A program made the translations under genes and the position numbers. The notes below the pieces were generated by a model that saw only the letters and a list, made by a program, of their open reading frames with translations, had not been told where the DNA came from and searched no databases. Shown here one piece after another: positions 20,625-32,137 of a stretch of 64,000 bases of DNA. Source of the stretch: Lepus europaeus (Eukaryota; Chordata; Mammalia; Lagomorpha; Leporidae); the NCBI RefSeq assembly GCF_033115175.1, contig NC_084837.1, positions 71,943,266-72,007,265 of the forward strand. Direction: 5' to 3'. Position 1 is the stretch's first letter. Each line of letters starts with the position of its first letter.

Positions 20625-20940
20625 TAAAAGGCTTAATTTATTTGAAAGACAGAGTTACAAAGAGAGGTAGAGACAGAGAGGTCTTCCATTTGCTGGCTCA
20701 CTTCCCAATTGGCCGCACCAGCCGGAGCTGCACTCATCTGAAGCCAGGACCCAGGAGCTTCTTCTGGGTCTTGCATGCGGGTACAGGGGCCCAAGAACTT
20801 GGGCCATCCTCCACTGCCCTCCCAGTCCATAGCAGAGAGCTGGACTGGAAGAGGAGCAGCCAGGACTAGAACCAGCACCCATATGGGATGCTAGCGTTTT
20901 AACAGAGCTTTAGCTCGCTGTGCCACAGTGCCGGCCCCAC
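20625..20940 (-). repeat. CSINE2-type, antisense
   Basis: 'ggcttaatttatttgaaaga' to 'ctgtgccacagtgccggccc'. Tandem with the preceding copy. Confidence 0.9.
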
Positions 20941-21944
20941 TCCATGCATATTTAAAAGATGTTATCTAAAGCAGCAGATCCCAGGTGATCTGAGGCCAGA
21001 GGCTTGGAGGCAGCAGGTGGTGAGTGATAACTGGCACGGATTTGTGGAATACACAACTATAGCATACTCTGGTTGATGTCCAACACTTGCAGGGGAGGGG
21101 GAGCGGGCATCAGGTGAAAGACTGGAACCTGGGTGGGTAAAGAAGGACGCGGACAGGTAAGAGGGGAACATGGAGAAGTGGGAAAGAGAAAACCTGTACT
21201 GAGGGCTTAAGACTTGCCTAAAAGGCAGTTGGAATCATTGAGATGTTTGTGGTTTGAAGCAAGAGTGACAATGAACAAATTTGCATGTTGCGTGTTCTTT
21301 AGCTTCGAGGTGGAGAACTGAACTAGAGGAAGCTAAAATGGAAAACCAGTTAGGAGGCTGACATGGAGAGGGCACCAGAAGTCCAATTCCAGTTACCGAA
21401 CACATCCCCACCACTGTATTCTTCAAAAGCCAAGAGCAAGTTGACCTTCCTCCTAATGTATGCAGAGTGCTTTCCTTTCCATGCCATCTCTCACATTACC
21501 AAGGCTACCTACGAATACTGTTTCCTGAGCCTAAATCCTCCACCTTGGGCTTAAGCATGTGCTCAACCCCAAACTCCAGTCCTAATTCCTGTGTGGTGTT
21601 GCGCCACAACCAGGAAGGAAAGGATCTCTGTGTCTTCCCTGTTCCTAGCTGCTGAGGGCAGCAGAGGGCAGCAGTGGGATGTCCCCCACGTATTGTTCCT
21701 GTGACATTCTCATGCCAGTCCTTTTTCCCTACGCTGACTCACACAGGACTCACGACGATGATATCTGTGTCTTTTCTGCCCTAGTGTGCACCCCAACCTG
21801 TGCATCCAGGGTCATAACCCCTACAGGGGTGTCTTAGCCACCAAGGCACAAGAAAATAAGGCAGCAAGACTAACCTCTGGGGACTCCCTGTGGATTCCTT
21901 TTCCTGACTGAACTGACGGTCTTGTTATCCATAGTGAGACATCC
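20941..21944. other. Intergenic, mostly unrecognised
   Basis: 'aaaccagttaggaggctgac' near 21345 hints at an old L2-like remnant on the minus strand. The rest is unassigned. Confidence 0.35.
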
Positions 21945-22137
21945 CTGGCCCCCTGATCAGAGGACAGTTGGCCAAATCTGGAGGCATTTTTTGGTTGTCA
22001 TAGTAGGAGTGTGTGTGCCGCTGTCATCTAGTGAGTAAAGTCAAGAGTGCTGTTTAACATCATATAATGCACAGGCTGCCCCTATACAAAGAATGACCTG
22101 ACCAAAAACACTAGTAGTGACAAGGCTGAGAAACTGT
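21945..22137 (+). mobile_element. MER5A-like hAT transposon remnant
   Basis: 'ttggccaaatctggaggcat', 'tttttggttgtcatagtagg' and 'gacaaggctgagaaac' match the nonautonomous MER5A sequence, which descends from hAT-Charlie elements. Confidence 0.7.
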
Positions 22138-22261
22138 GCTCTTTGAAAAACTGAAAAGACCTAGGGTTTATTTCCGACACTCATGACATAGGGATGTTAT
22201 TTTACCTCTCTCACTTCCCAGCTGTATAACAGGAACCATTAAGTTTTTTCATTATTTTTTC

Positions 22262-22307
22262 AAAAGATATTTATTTATTTGAAAGGTAGAGAGAGAGAGA
22301 AAGAGAC
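22262..22307 (-). repeat. Host CSINE, tail part
   Basis: Antisense CSINE tail 'tatttatttatttgaaaggt' interrupted by a younger CSINE; it resumes at 22694. Confidence 0.8.
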
Positions 22308-22320
22308 AGAGAGTGTGTGA

Positions 22321-22693
22321 AGCCGGCGCCACGGCTCAATAGGCTAATCCTCCGCCTAGCGGCGCCGGCACACCAGGTTCTAGTCCCGGTTGGGGCACCG
22401 GATTCTGTCCCGGTTGCCCCTCTTCCAGGCCAGCTCTCTGCTGTGGCCTGGGGAAGGCAGTGGAGGATGGCCCAAGTGCTTGGGCCCTGCACCCGCATGG
22501 GAGACCAGGAGAAGCACCTGGCTCCTGCCTTCGGATCAGCGCAGTGCGCCGGCCGCAGCATGCCGGCCGCAGCAGCCATTGGAGGGTGAACCAACAGCAA
22601 AAGGAAGACCTTTCTCTCTGTCTCTCTCTCTCACTGTCCACTCTGCCTGTCAAAAAAAAAAAAAAAAAAAAAAAAAGAGAGAAAAAAAGAAAA
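22321..22693 (+). repeat. CSINE nested in an antisense CSINE
   Basis: Young type: head 'gccggcgccacggctcaata', tail 'ctctgcctgtc' plus about 25 A. Flanked by a perfect 13-bp duplication 'agagagtgtgtga' at 22308-22320 and 22694-22706, so it inserted inside the older element. Confidence 0.95.
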
Positions 22694-22975
22694 AGAGAGT
22701 GTGTGAGACAGAAAGAGAGCAAGATCTTTCATCTACTAGTTCACTCCCCAAATGTTTGCAACAGCCAGGGCTGGGCCAGGCCAAAACGAGGAGCCAGGAA
22801 CTCCATCTGGGTCTCCTCCATAGGTGACAGGGAACCAAATACTTGAACCTTCCCAGGGGTATCAACAGGAAGCTGGATGGGAAGAAGAGCAACTAGGACT
22901 CAAACCGACACTCCTAGATAGGATGCCAGCATCCCTAGTGGCAACTTAACCTGCTGGGTGTCACAATCCCTACCC
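22694..22975 (-). repeat. Host CSINE, body
   Basis: Remainder of the interrupted antisense CSINE, ending 'tgggtgtcacaatccctacc'. Confidence 0.85.
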
Positions 22976-23069
22976 AACAGTTTTTTCATTTATTTTTTAA
23001 ATCTCACCTAGGAAAATTAGAATTTCAACACGAAGAGGAGAAAGTAGAAATTCCACTCTCCAGAGAATC

Positions 23070-24120
23070 AGAGCTGACATTCATTCATTCACCTAATACT
23101 GGTTAGGGCTTTTCCTCCTGTTGGGTGCTGCTATGGATGCCAAGGAAGCCAGGAAGAACTCCCCATGGAGCTACCCTGAGGTGGAGCAGTTAGGAAACAC
23201 ACGAAGGAGACACACAGTGTGGCAGCAGTCATAAGCACAGCGAGAAAATACAGGGCAGGGAAGGGGTAGAGAACCAAAGGTGCAAGACAGGACAAGGCCG
23301 AAGAGACCTCACAGAAAAGGTGGCTTTTGAGAAAACCCTGGAGGTGGTGAGAGAAGGAGGGTTAGGGACCTCTGGAGAGAAGTGCTGTAGGCAGAAGGGA
23401 CGAGATGTGCAGAGCCACAGCAATCCGAGAGCCTCGTGAATGTGGGTAACAGCAAGGAAGTCACCCTGTGCGGAGCGAAATGATGGGGCAGAAGAGGAGG
23501 AAGGGAGTCAGAACAGTGGCGGGAAGAGTGGGTCGTATCAGCGGGGGTGTTTTAAGCCGTGGTGATTACTTCAACATTTACTCCAAGTAGGAAAGGGACC
23601 AACAAAAGCAGCTGAGCGGAGGAGTGACATGACCCAGCTCGGTCCCGGCTGCCCTTTGGAGGAGCAAGGAGTTGGGAAGCCGTCATAATGACCTAGACAC
23701 GGGATGATGGTGTTACTAATGGATCCAGGGTGGAGTGACCAGATTCTAGGTATATATGACAATACAAAACAAACCAGATTTGCTAACAGTATGAAAGTGG
23801 GATATGGAAGAAAGAAAAAGTCAAGGGTGCCTTCAAAGTTTGGAGTCCAAGTAACAGGAAGGAAGCAGCTGGCATTACCAAAATGGGCATGACTCAACGG
23901 GGAGGTTCTGAGAGGAATATTTTCAGTTTTGAGGATGTCAAGTTTGAAATGCTTTTGAGATCTGTAGGTGGAACCATTGAGTAAGTAGTTGGATGACTCT
24001 GCAGTTCATGGGAGGAAGCCTGGGCTGGAGATACAAATCTGGCACTCATCAGCCTACAGATGATATTTAAAGCAGTGAAACTGCATGGAGTTGCCAAGCA
24101 AGTAAGTTCTGAGATGAACA
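23070..24120 (-). repeat. L2-like element, antisense
   Basis: 'ggctggagatacaaatctgg', 'cactcatcagcctacagatg' and 'gcggaggagtgacatgaccc' resemble the reverse complement of the same L2-like region seen at 15.7-16.1 kb. Assigned from memory. Confidence 0.45.
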
Positions 24121-24329
24121 TGCAAGGATCTTATGTCACATAACCCTCCAAATGACATTTCTATTTAGAGTCTTACACTTCACTCCCCACCTTGCCCCAT
24201 TCATACTCATCCTCCCCACCGCATCCCACTTACCATACTCATACTCACACTGTACCTCACCCTCAAATATACACACACACACACATCTACACTATAGAAT
24301 ACACTTCAAAAATCTTAATCATCCTGTAC

Positions 24330-24650
24330 TTCTGGTAAAGGGACAGTTTAATGTCATTTTTGTGGCTGCATAGTATTCTATCACATGATATACTAGAATT
24401 TATTCAACCAACTTCAGTAGTATACATTTGTGAGGTTTAAGTTGTTATTGGTGAAAATGTTTTATTAGCAAGAATGAGATAGGCCAATTTCACACCCTTA
24501 GATTTTCCTAAAAATAAACTGCTCATAGTAGAATCGATGGGCCCATGAGTTTCTATTTTACAAAATGCTCCTCCCTACAAAGATTGTTTATATCAGAGTT
24601 TGTCCATCTCTCCATACATGGGGACACCGAGCTTCGCTTCCTCCCTTTTT
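24330..24650 (-). repeat. L1-like fragment, antisense
   Basis: 'tttttgtggctgcatagtat' and 'agaatttattcaaccaactt' resemble L1 sequence around 'ggctgaatagtattcc'. Confidence 0.45.
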
Positions 24651-25009
24651 CAAGACACATCAAACAGAAAAAGTTAAATAAATAAATTATAATTTTAGTA
24701 ACAATTATTTTCATATATATTATTTAGCTGTTTGAACATCTTACTGAGTTCTGCCTGCAAGAAGTCTTCCACCTCCGATCTATCCTTCTTGCTTATAATT
24801 GAAATGAGGTGGAAAGTTATTGAAAGTAGGTTCTACCTTGAAGCTAGACAACAGGAAAAAAGCCTGTATCTCTAACTGCCCTGAGAAACTCCACCAAGAA
24901 GTACTATGCTTATCCAGTAAGTGAATGCATAAACTAGAAATGAAGTGGTAACCGCTATAATAAAAATTTTATTTATAAATAAAAGCTTTCTATAAAAAAA
25001 TAGAGAAAA

Positions 25010-25336
25010 GCCGGCGCCGCGGCTCAATAGGCTAATCCTCCGCCTAGCGGCGCCGGCACACTGGTTCTAGTCCTGGTCGGGGAACCGGATTCTGTCCCGG
25101 TTGCCCCTCTTCTAGGCCAGCTCTCTGCTGTGGCCAGGGAGGGCAGTGGAGGATGGCCCAAGTCCTTAGGCCCTGCACCCCATGAGAGACCAGGAGAAGC
25201 ACCTGGCTCCTGCCATCGGATCAGTGCGGTGCGCCGGCCATTGGAGGGTGAACCAATGGCAAAAGGAAGACCTTTCTCTCTCTCTCTCTCTCACTGTCCA
25301 CTCTGCCTGTCAAAAATAAAATTTAAATAAATAAAT
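25010..25336 (+). repeat. CSINE, young type
   Basis: Head 'gccggcgccgcggctcaata', tail 'ctctgcctgtcaaaaataaa'. Target-site duplication 'aaatagagaaaa' at 24998-25009 and 25337-25348. Confidence 0.95.
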
Positions 25337-25369
25337 AAATAGAGAAAAAAAAAAGAAATGAAGTGGTAC

Positions 25370-25703
25370 AGGGCTGGCACTGTGGCGTAGTGGGTAAAGC
25401 TGCCACCTATAGTGCCGGCATCCCATATGGGCGCGCCGGTTCAAGTGGCTGCTCCACTTCCCATCCTGCTCTCTGCTATGGCCTGGGAAAGCAGTAGAAG
25501 ATGGCTAAAGTGCTTGGGCCCCTACATCCACATGGGAGACCCAGAAGAAGCTCCTGGCTCCTGGCTTCGGATTGGTGCAGCTCCGGCCTATATTGTCATC
25601 TGGGGAGTAAACTAGTGAATGGAAGACCTTTCTCTCTCTCTCTCTGCCTCTGCCTCTCTGTAACTTTGTCTTTCAAATAAATAAATCTTAAGAAAAATAA
25701 AAT
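25370..25703 (+). repeat. CSINE2-type element
   Basis: Head 'agggctggcactgtggcgta', tail 'caaataaataaatcttaaga'. Perfect 16-bp duplication 'agaaatgaagtggtac' at 25354-25369 and 25704-25719. Confidence 0.95.
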
Positions 25704-26073
25704 AGAAATGAAGTGGTACTATTGTCCCTGCAAAAAACAAGCAGAATTTATAAGGAAGGGATCAAGACAAGGTACACCACCCAAAGAATTGCCTAGAATT
25801 GAGGGATTGTTTCCATTTCAACCATGTATATTGAAAGGGGATTTTTATGCCCATAGTTACAGTACGTCTGCTCCTAGAATGAGCCTTGGGTATAGTTGTG
25901 AACTAGGAGCAGTCTAAGAAAAGCGAGATGAAAGGAGGGAAAAAGAAATCCAGCTTCCTCCAGGGAGGAAGCAGCTGTATGCAGTACAATCAGGTTTGAG
26001 AGCTCACTTAGAAGAGTAGCATCATCCTGATAGATTCGACAGCGCCTCAGCAAATGGAAAATCACTGTTTCTT

Positions 26074-26476
26074 CTCTCTCCCCTTCTCACTCTGTAACTC
26101 TGATTTTCAAATTAACAGATAAATCTTTATAGAAAAGCAGTGGGGGGGGGGGGGCTGGCATTGTGGCTTAGTGAGTAAAGCCGCTGCCTGCAGTGCCGGC
26201 ATCCCATATGGCCACTGGTTCCATTCCTGGAAGCTCCTCTTCTAATCCAGTTCCCTGCTTATGGCCTAGGAAAAGCAGTGGAAGATGGCCCAAGTGCTTG
26301 GGCCCTGACACTGATATGAGAGACCTGGGAGAAGCTCCTGACTCTCGCTTTGGCCCAGCCCCAGTCAATGCAGCCATCTGGGGAGTGAACCAGCAGATGG
26401 AAGATCTCTTTCTCTCCCTCTCTCCCTCTCTCTTTGTAACTCTTTCAAATTAATAAATACATTTAAAAAAAAAAAA
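26074..26476 (+). repeat. Dimeric CSINE with G-run joint
   Basis: A CSINE 3' end (26074-26135) is joined through a G run (26143-26154) to a complete CSINE ending in poly(A). The duplication 'gaaaatcactgtttctt' (26057-26073) and 'gaaaattactgtttctt' (26477-26493) flanks the whole composite. Confidence 0.85.
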
Positions 26477-26554
26477 GAAAATTACTGTTTCTTTGTAACA
26501 GGTTGGGGCTGGGATGACTGCCTTTACATCCTTCAATATTCTATTCTAAAATAC

Positions 26555-26760
26555 AATGTTTACTACATACAGGCAGTATGCCTTGCACTGTTCATGCATA
26601 CCATTTGATTGACTCTCTACAACAACCTAGTGAAGGCCATCCTCCACTCATCCTTGAGAAACTGAGTCTCCAGGGAATGAAAGCACTTGGCTAATATTAC
26701 ACAAGATCATACAGACGTGAAGACGGAATAAAACATTTCAACCTCAGGTTCATAATGATT
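26555..26760 (-). repeat. MIR element, antisense
   Basis: 'gcttggctaatattacacaa' and 'gagaaactgagtctccaggg' correspond to the reversed MIR core. Confidence 0.6.
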
Positions 26761-26924
26761 GTCTTTTGTGGAGGTGAAATGGAATCAGGAAAGAGAACAA
26801 AGGAACTTCAACTACATCTCTAACATTCTTTTTCTTAAAGGAACTGAAGGGAAGAAGGCAAATAGATTTATCAAATTTGGATGGTAAATCCATGGATGTT
26901 TCAATAAACCTCCCTAAAACTTTT

Positions 26925-27262
26925 AAAAATTTTTTGTTGATTGATTTGTTTATTTGAAAGGCTGAGTCAAAGAAAGTGAGGGCGAGATAGGGAAAGAGAG
27001 ATCCTGCACCCGCTGGTTCACTCCCCAAATGGCTGCAACAGCCAGGGTTGGGCAAGATGGAAGCCAAGGAGCCAGGAGCTTCACCTGAGTCTCCCACCAG
27101 AGTGCAGGGGTCCAGGGACTTGAGCCATCTTCCACTGCCCTCCCAGGTACATCAGCAAGGGGTTGGATCAGAAGGGGAGAAGTTAGGACTTGAACCAGTG
27201 CCGATTTAGATTGCTTGTGTTGTGGGTGGTGGCTTAACCTATTACACCACAACGCAGGCCCC
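26925..27262 (-). repeat. CSINE2-type, antisense
   Basis: 'gatttgtttatttgaaaggc' to 'caccacaacgcaggcccc'. Confidence 0.88.
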
Positions 27263-27456
27263 TCTCTGTCTCTTCAGTACAGAGAGTGAGGGAGATAGAC
27301 TATCGTTTTCATTCGTGTGTAGGCTTCCTTAGTATGATATCTTCCTTTAGCAAAACAGTAAGTGAATGCAATTTAAAATTAATTCTTAAGAGTAATGATG
27401 AAAATGGTCTTTACTGACTTTTAACTGACACACAAAAACATATAAGAAAATGATCC

Positions 27457-27780
27457 TTGGGGCCAGTGCTATGGTATAGTAGGCTAAGCCTTGGCCTGTG
27501 GCACCGGCATCACATATGGGCACTGGTTCCCAGTTGCTCCTCTTCTAAGCCAGCTCTCTACTTGTGGCCCGGGAAGGCAGTGGAGGATGGCCCAAGTGCT
27601 TGGGCCCTGCACCGCATGGGAGACCAGGAAGAAGCTCCTGCCTCTTGGCTTCAGATCAGCCCAGCTCTGACTGTTGTGGCCATCTGGGGACTGAGTCAGC
27701 AGATGAAGGACCTGTCTGTCTTTCCCTCTCTCTGTAACTCTGTCTCTCAAATTAAAAAAATAAAATTAAAAAAAAAAAGT
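27457..27780 (+). repeat. CSINE2-type element
   Basis: Head 'ggggccagtgctatggtata', tail 'ctgtctctcaaattaaaaaa'. Confidence 0.9.
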
Positions 27781-27799
27781 TTTTATTTTTTTTTAAAAA

Positions 27800-30700
27800 A
27801 AAGTCCTCATAGACAGAGTAGGAAAATATCAAAATAATCCATGAAATTCAAATTTATGATCCAATCACAGTAAGGATAAAATTGTATTATATAATACTAT
27901 ATATATGTAGAAAATATATATCAATTGTGAATATGAGATCAAAACTACTCAAATAAAAAATGAAGCAATTAATAAAGCCATTGTGGACAGAACCTCAGAA
28001 ATCAAATCAAAATTTTTCCAGAATGCACATGGTAGGGTTGTTTTAGTTATAACATTTAGCTAAAAATGAAGGGCCCCAAGAATTGCATCTAACTTATAAT
28101 CAATATTTGATCATCATTAAAATATTTCTAAGGGAGCTAAGGATTTCAAAACAATCTAAGATAACAAGATGATCTGTGTATCTACATATTTGGAAAAGTT
28201 TTAATAAGTCACAAAAATATTGATACCAAATTTTGACTTGGAGCCACATACGTTTTTCCAGTGATGATACCATGTTTTCCATTACAGGTTACACAGAATA
28301 ATCTGAGAATGAATTCAGAATTTACGTCAAACTCAGTCTACCTCCATCAGGTGTTCTCACCTAACAGCAAGAAAGTAAATAGCAAACATCATTTTAAACG
28401 ACAACAGACTAGTTATCTATAATGAAATCCAAGTACTGTAAATATTATTTAATGAAATGGCAAATCTGTTAGTTGGTCCATTCCTAAGTTGATCTGACAT
28501 AATAGAGGAGTTATTTATTTAATGGAAGCAAAATGAATAGAACATTTTTTTTTCCATTTGCAATATAAGCTTGAGTGCAAATGTTTTGGGAACCCATGCA
28601 TATGGACATAAAGGTTCCTAGAATTGTTTTGTTATTTAATTTGAAAATATTTTTCTTTTTGCTATAATTTACTTTGAGTCAGCTTTCAAGATCTTCCAGG
28701 TTTAAAAGCACAAAGAAATGCCACAGCTTTTTATCAGGAAAAGCTAGTTTAGCATAATGTGGTTACCTCAAAATTTCATGGAAAATGCATATTTATGAAA
28801 AAACTATTCATTGATATAAAATTTTTGAACCAAAATAAACATCATTTAATTCCATTTTCCATGAACATTTAAAAGAACCCTTGTACAGAGAAAAAAAAAG
28901 GTCAAATCAGAATAAAACATCTATGAATGTTTCTATAAACTCTTTGATTCCTGTTCTGGGCAATAAATTCTTTAATTTCTGGCAAATAACATTAAAAAAA
29001 AAATCACGCTGAAGACTCCTAAACTAGCATAGATTTTGTTAGTTATGTTTTGGATAAACATTTTTGTATATAGGTCTCTCTAATGCAAACTAGTTTTCAT
29101 TACATATTTCCCAGAAATGAAAAGTCTCAATTTTATTCTATGGAATACCACAGAAAAAAAGTTCTCCAACTCCCAATCCTCCAACAACATAAAGAAATAG
29201 AGCATTCCAGTGTCAGAGCAAAGGAGTAGAGTACATATTCCAGCAGTCATATCATGAAAGATTGATGTAATAATAAAATAATTCCTAAAAGCCAATGAAA
29301 ACAAATTATATCACACGTTATTTCCTTTAGAGAAATTATTAAGGTAAGATATAAACAAAATAAACAATAACGAGAGAAAACCAGGCAAGAAGCACAATCC
29401 TTGCAGACACTACTATCTGTTTTCTGGAAGCATCACAGCCCCAGCCTAGAACGTGTAACGCATGAGCTCCAGCCATTGCACACAGGAAGAGCTAAATACG
29501 AGTCATTTAGGCAACCAAGACCTCAGTGTCTACACAGTTCCTAACAAGCAGCATCCCAGGTGTGTAAGAAACGAAGTAGGCCCTAACACTTTGTGGTCTG
29601 ATTCTCTCACAGCAGCCTAGTGGAGAAAGATTGCTCTACGTGTTTATTCATACATACGTGGAAACAACCACCAACATGGCAACCAGCAACCACTAACTAC
29701 AAATTCATGACTGTGTAGTGGAAGCATTTCAAGAACAGATTTCTGAAAACTTAAACCAGAAGTCATTTGAATTACAAATTCTTGTCTAAGTATTGATTTC
29801 TCAGCACAGCGAATGTAGTGCAAACAAATGCACAATGAAATCCAACAGAACAATGACTGAAAAAAGTGAACATCCCTAAAGATATTAACTTAACACCTGA
29901 TATTATCATAGACTTACTCCTTCTGAAGTAAAAATTTTCTCCCATCTACGCAGCTGTTGTCATAAGAGATCAAAATTCTTTCTTGAACCAGGCAGTCTAG
30001 CAGCATAGGAGACTAGAAGTCAAAAGAGGCATTGCATTAGCTTTTCAGATGGTCAGATGGTTGTTTTAACACGGACTCAAGGCCTTTCACAGCCAGCCTG
30101 GTCTGGAAATACCACCACACAGGGCTGCACTCTGGGTAAACAGACTGATCTTTCAACACTGCAAATCTGGGTACTTGACTGCCATACCAGCACCCCACCT
30201 GACAGAACTGAATGCACTAAATTGATCATAAACAGGCGCTCTCCACTGACTTCTCAAGACTGCAGAAAAAGCAGCTTCATGCTACTGAAAATCCGATCTG
30301 GCATTTTGAAAACTTCATTTTGGATGCTTTAAACTATACCAAACTTAGTGGAAGATTGAAAAACATTTTTCTCTTCCTTATAGAATTCTTAACTTTGCCC
30401 CCTGAAGTTTTTTCAAGCTTCCAATAGCAACTAAAACAGTCTGTTAATCCTTTTATTACCTTAACAACCACACTGATAATTCCAGCGAGAGAACTAGCAA
30501 CTCCGAAGAAGTTACCACAGTGTGAAACACTTTCAAATGGTGGGATATAGCTCAAATAAAAAGTGGAATAAAATAATGTGTGAATAAAGTGTGGCCAAAA
30601 CATAAGTCTACACTGAACATATGTGGAAAAGATATTTAATTGTAAAATAGAAAAGTAGGCCAGAGTACAGTTTTAAGGGTAACTGCTTCTTTATACAGTA

Positions 30701-31984
30701 TAGGTAATCTAGAGGGGTTTGGGGTTAAGCATCTTCATAAAGCAAAACATTAAAAAACAAAGCAAGAAATAAGAGCTTGTAGTTATGTTTTACAAAAAAG
30801 AACAAACAGTCTGTCAGAGTTTCATGTCCATACATTGTGGAATCCAACAACAATGTGATGAGAGTTAAGTCATAGCACAGATGCTAAGCTTTCAGAGGGA
30901 AAAGTAAAAGTTGGCGCTAGTCTTATCGAGAGCGTCACTGTAGTACAAAAAGTTCTTGTTCTACATACAAAAACAATTTTTTTTTTCCATGAGAATAATT
31001 TCCTGGAGAGGGGGAAATAAGTCCATGAAGTATTTCAGAAACCCATATTCATTGAGTTTTCCAAAAACATTATCTTAAAATCCAGTGCCTTAAAGTGCTT
31101 TCATGTGGAAATCATGATGGAAGGCACAGAATACAGTTTCACGTCCCCACTATGAAATTTTCAAAAAAGCATATTGTGCCGGGTTCGTAAATTCAAGTTA
31201 TCTTGTAAGCTGCTCCTTCCAAGAACATTGTCACTCCAATAAAACCAGCTGTTAGCTTACTCAGTTTCAATGACCTATAGAATAAAAGGTGTTTTTTTTT
31301 CTTCCTAGTAACTTTCATCATCTTTGTGGGAAAAATACCTACGCAGGTGATGCACTCTGAAATTATAAAACATGCAGAATATGTACAAACAGAAAGTTTA
31401 AAAAATATTTGCTTCATATACATGTAAATCTACTTGGGTATAGCTGAAATTGAACAAATATAAAAATTTCACTTTCTAAAAAATGTTTTCAGAGAATCTG
31501 AGACAACTTAAAGCTGTACAAAGATTTCCTGGAAGAAATCTTCCCTTCATATAGAAGTTTATACCTATAGGAGTAATTCCAGCATCGGTCCACCATAATT
31601 ATTACACATTTGGTCTAATCAGCAATGATCACCCTTAAAACTGTTCTGTTTCTGAGAGATCAAGGTTTGTACTAAAATCAAAAAGAATTCACAAAAACAG
31701 TGGCTTGTTGTGGTTTTGGATCTCTTCAACAATCTTTATCAACTCATTTGGAACTGTAAAAAAAAAAAAAAACAAGAACTATTTACAGAATTCAGTCTTA
31801 AATACATTTCACAACTTCTAAAGTAAAGTTTTATGTTACAAGAATTCAGAGCTCATGGCTTAAGTCCAATTATCAATCTGAAGTCTCTTCTATTATCCTG
31901 TATTCCCATGACTGTACTCTTAATGTGTACAGTTCAAGATTGCATTCTTTCTTGGCCAAAAGTAAAATCAAACTACATGTTCAG
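27800..31984 (-). other. GABPB1: Likely GABPB1 long-isoform 3' UTR and downstream flank
   Basis: AT-rich sequence directly after the long-isoform stop codon, without any CSINE for about 4.2 kb although the surrounding DNA has roughly one per 1.2 kb. Candidate AATAAA signals on the minus strand are at 30452-30457, 29643-29648, 29132-29137 and 28514-28519. The first has a U/GU-rich region after it and is my best guess. A Pumilio-type UGUAAAUA lies at 31780-31787. The real 3' end cannot be fixed from sequence alone. Confidence 0.45.
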
Positions 31985-32137
31985 TTAAACAGCTTCTTTA
32001 TTAGTCTGAAGACGAGTCATAGCTTCTAACTTCTGTCTGTAGGCTTCTGCTTCCTGTTCTTTCTTTAGAAGTTGCTGTCGATATTTTTGGGCTTCTCGGT
32101 TTGCTTCATCCAGCTGTTTCTGAAGAGCTTCTCTCTC
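31985..32137 (-). CDS. GABPB1: GABPB1 exon 9, long-isoform leucine-zipper-like exon
   Basis: The 153 nt encode residues 346-395 and the stop: [20 protein letters not shown] then [20 protein letters not shown] and [10 protein letters not shown]. The heptad pattern forms the coiled coil used to assemble two GABPA/GABPB dimers. The acceptor is TTTAATTAG. The TAA stop is at 31985-31987. Confidence 0.96.
   Translation of the reverse strand, partial: EREALQKQLDEANREAQKYRQQLLKKEQEAEAYRQKLEAMTRLQTNKEAV

Noticed and set aside
22317-22827. Many open frames of 100-190 codons with motifs such as '[15 protein letters not shown]'
   Set aside because: These are translations of CSINE copies, repeated wherever a CSINE occurs; not proteins.
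30057-30332. 91-codon plus-strand frame
   Set aside because: Opposite to the gene strand in probable UTR/flank, no domain, no promoter or splice context.
30334-30603. 89-codon minus-strand frame with hydrophobic stretches (SSLAGIISVVVKVIKGLTDC)
   Set aside because: Phe/Leu/Ile/Val-rich translation is expected from AT-rich DNA; it lies in the likely 3' UTR/flank with no acceptor supporting it.
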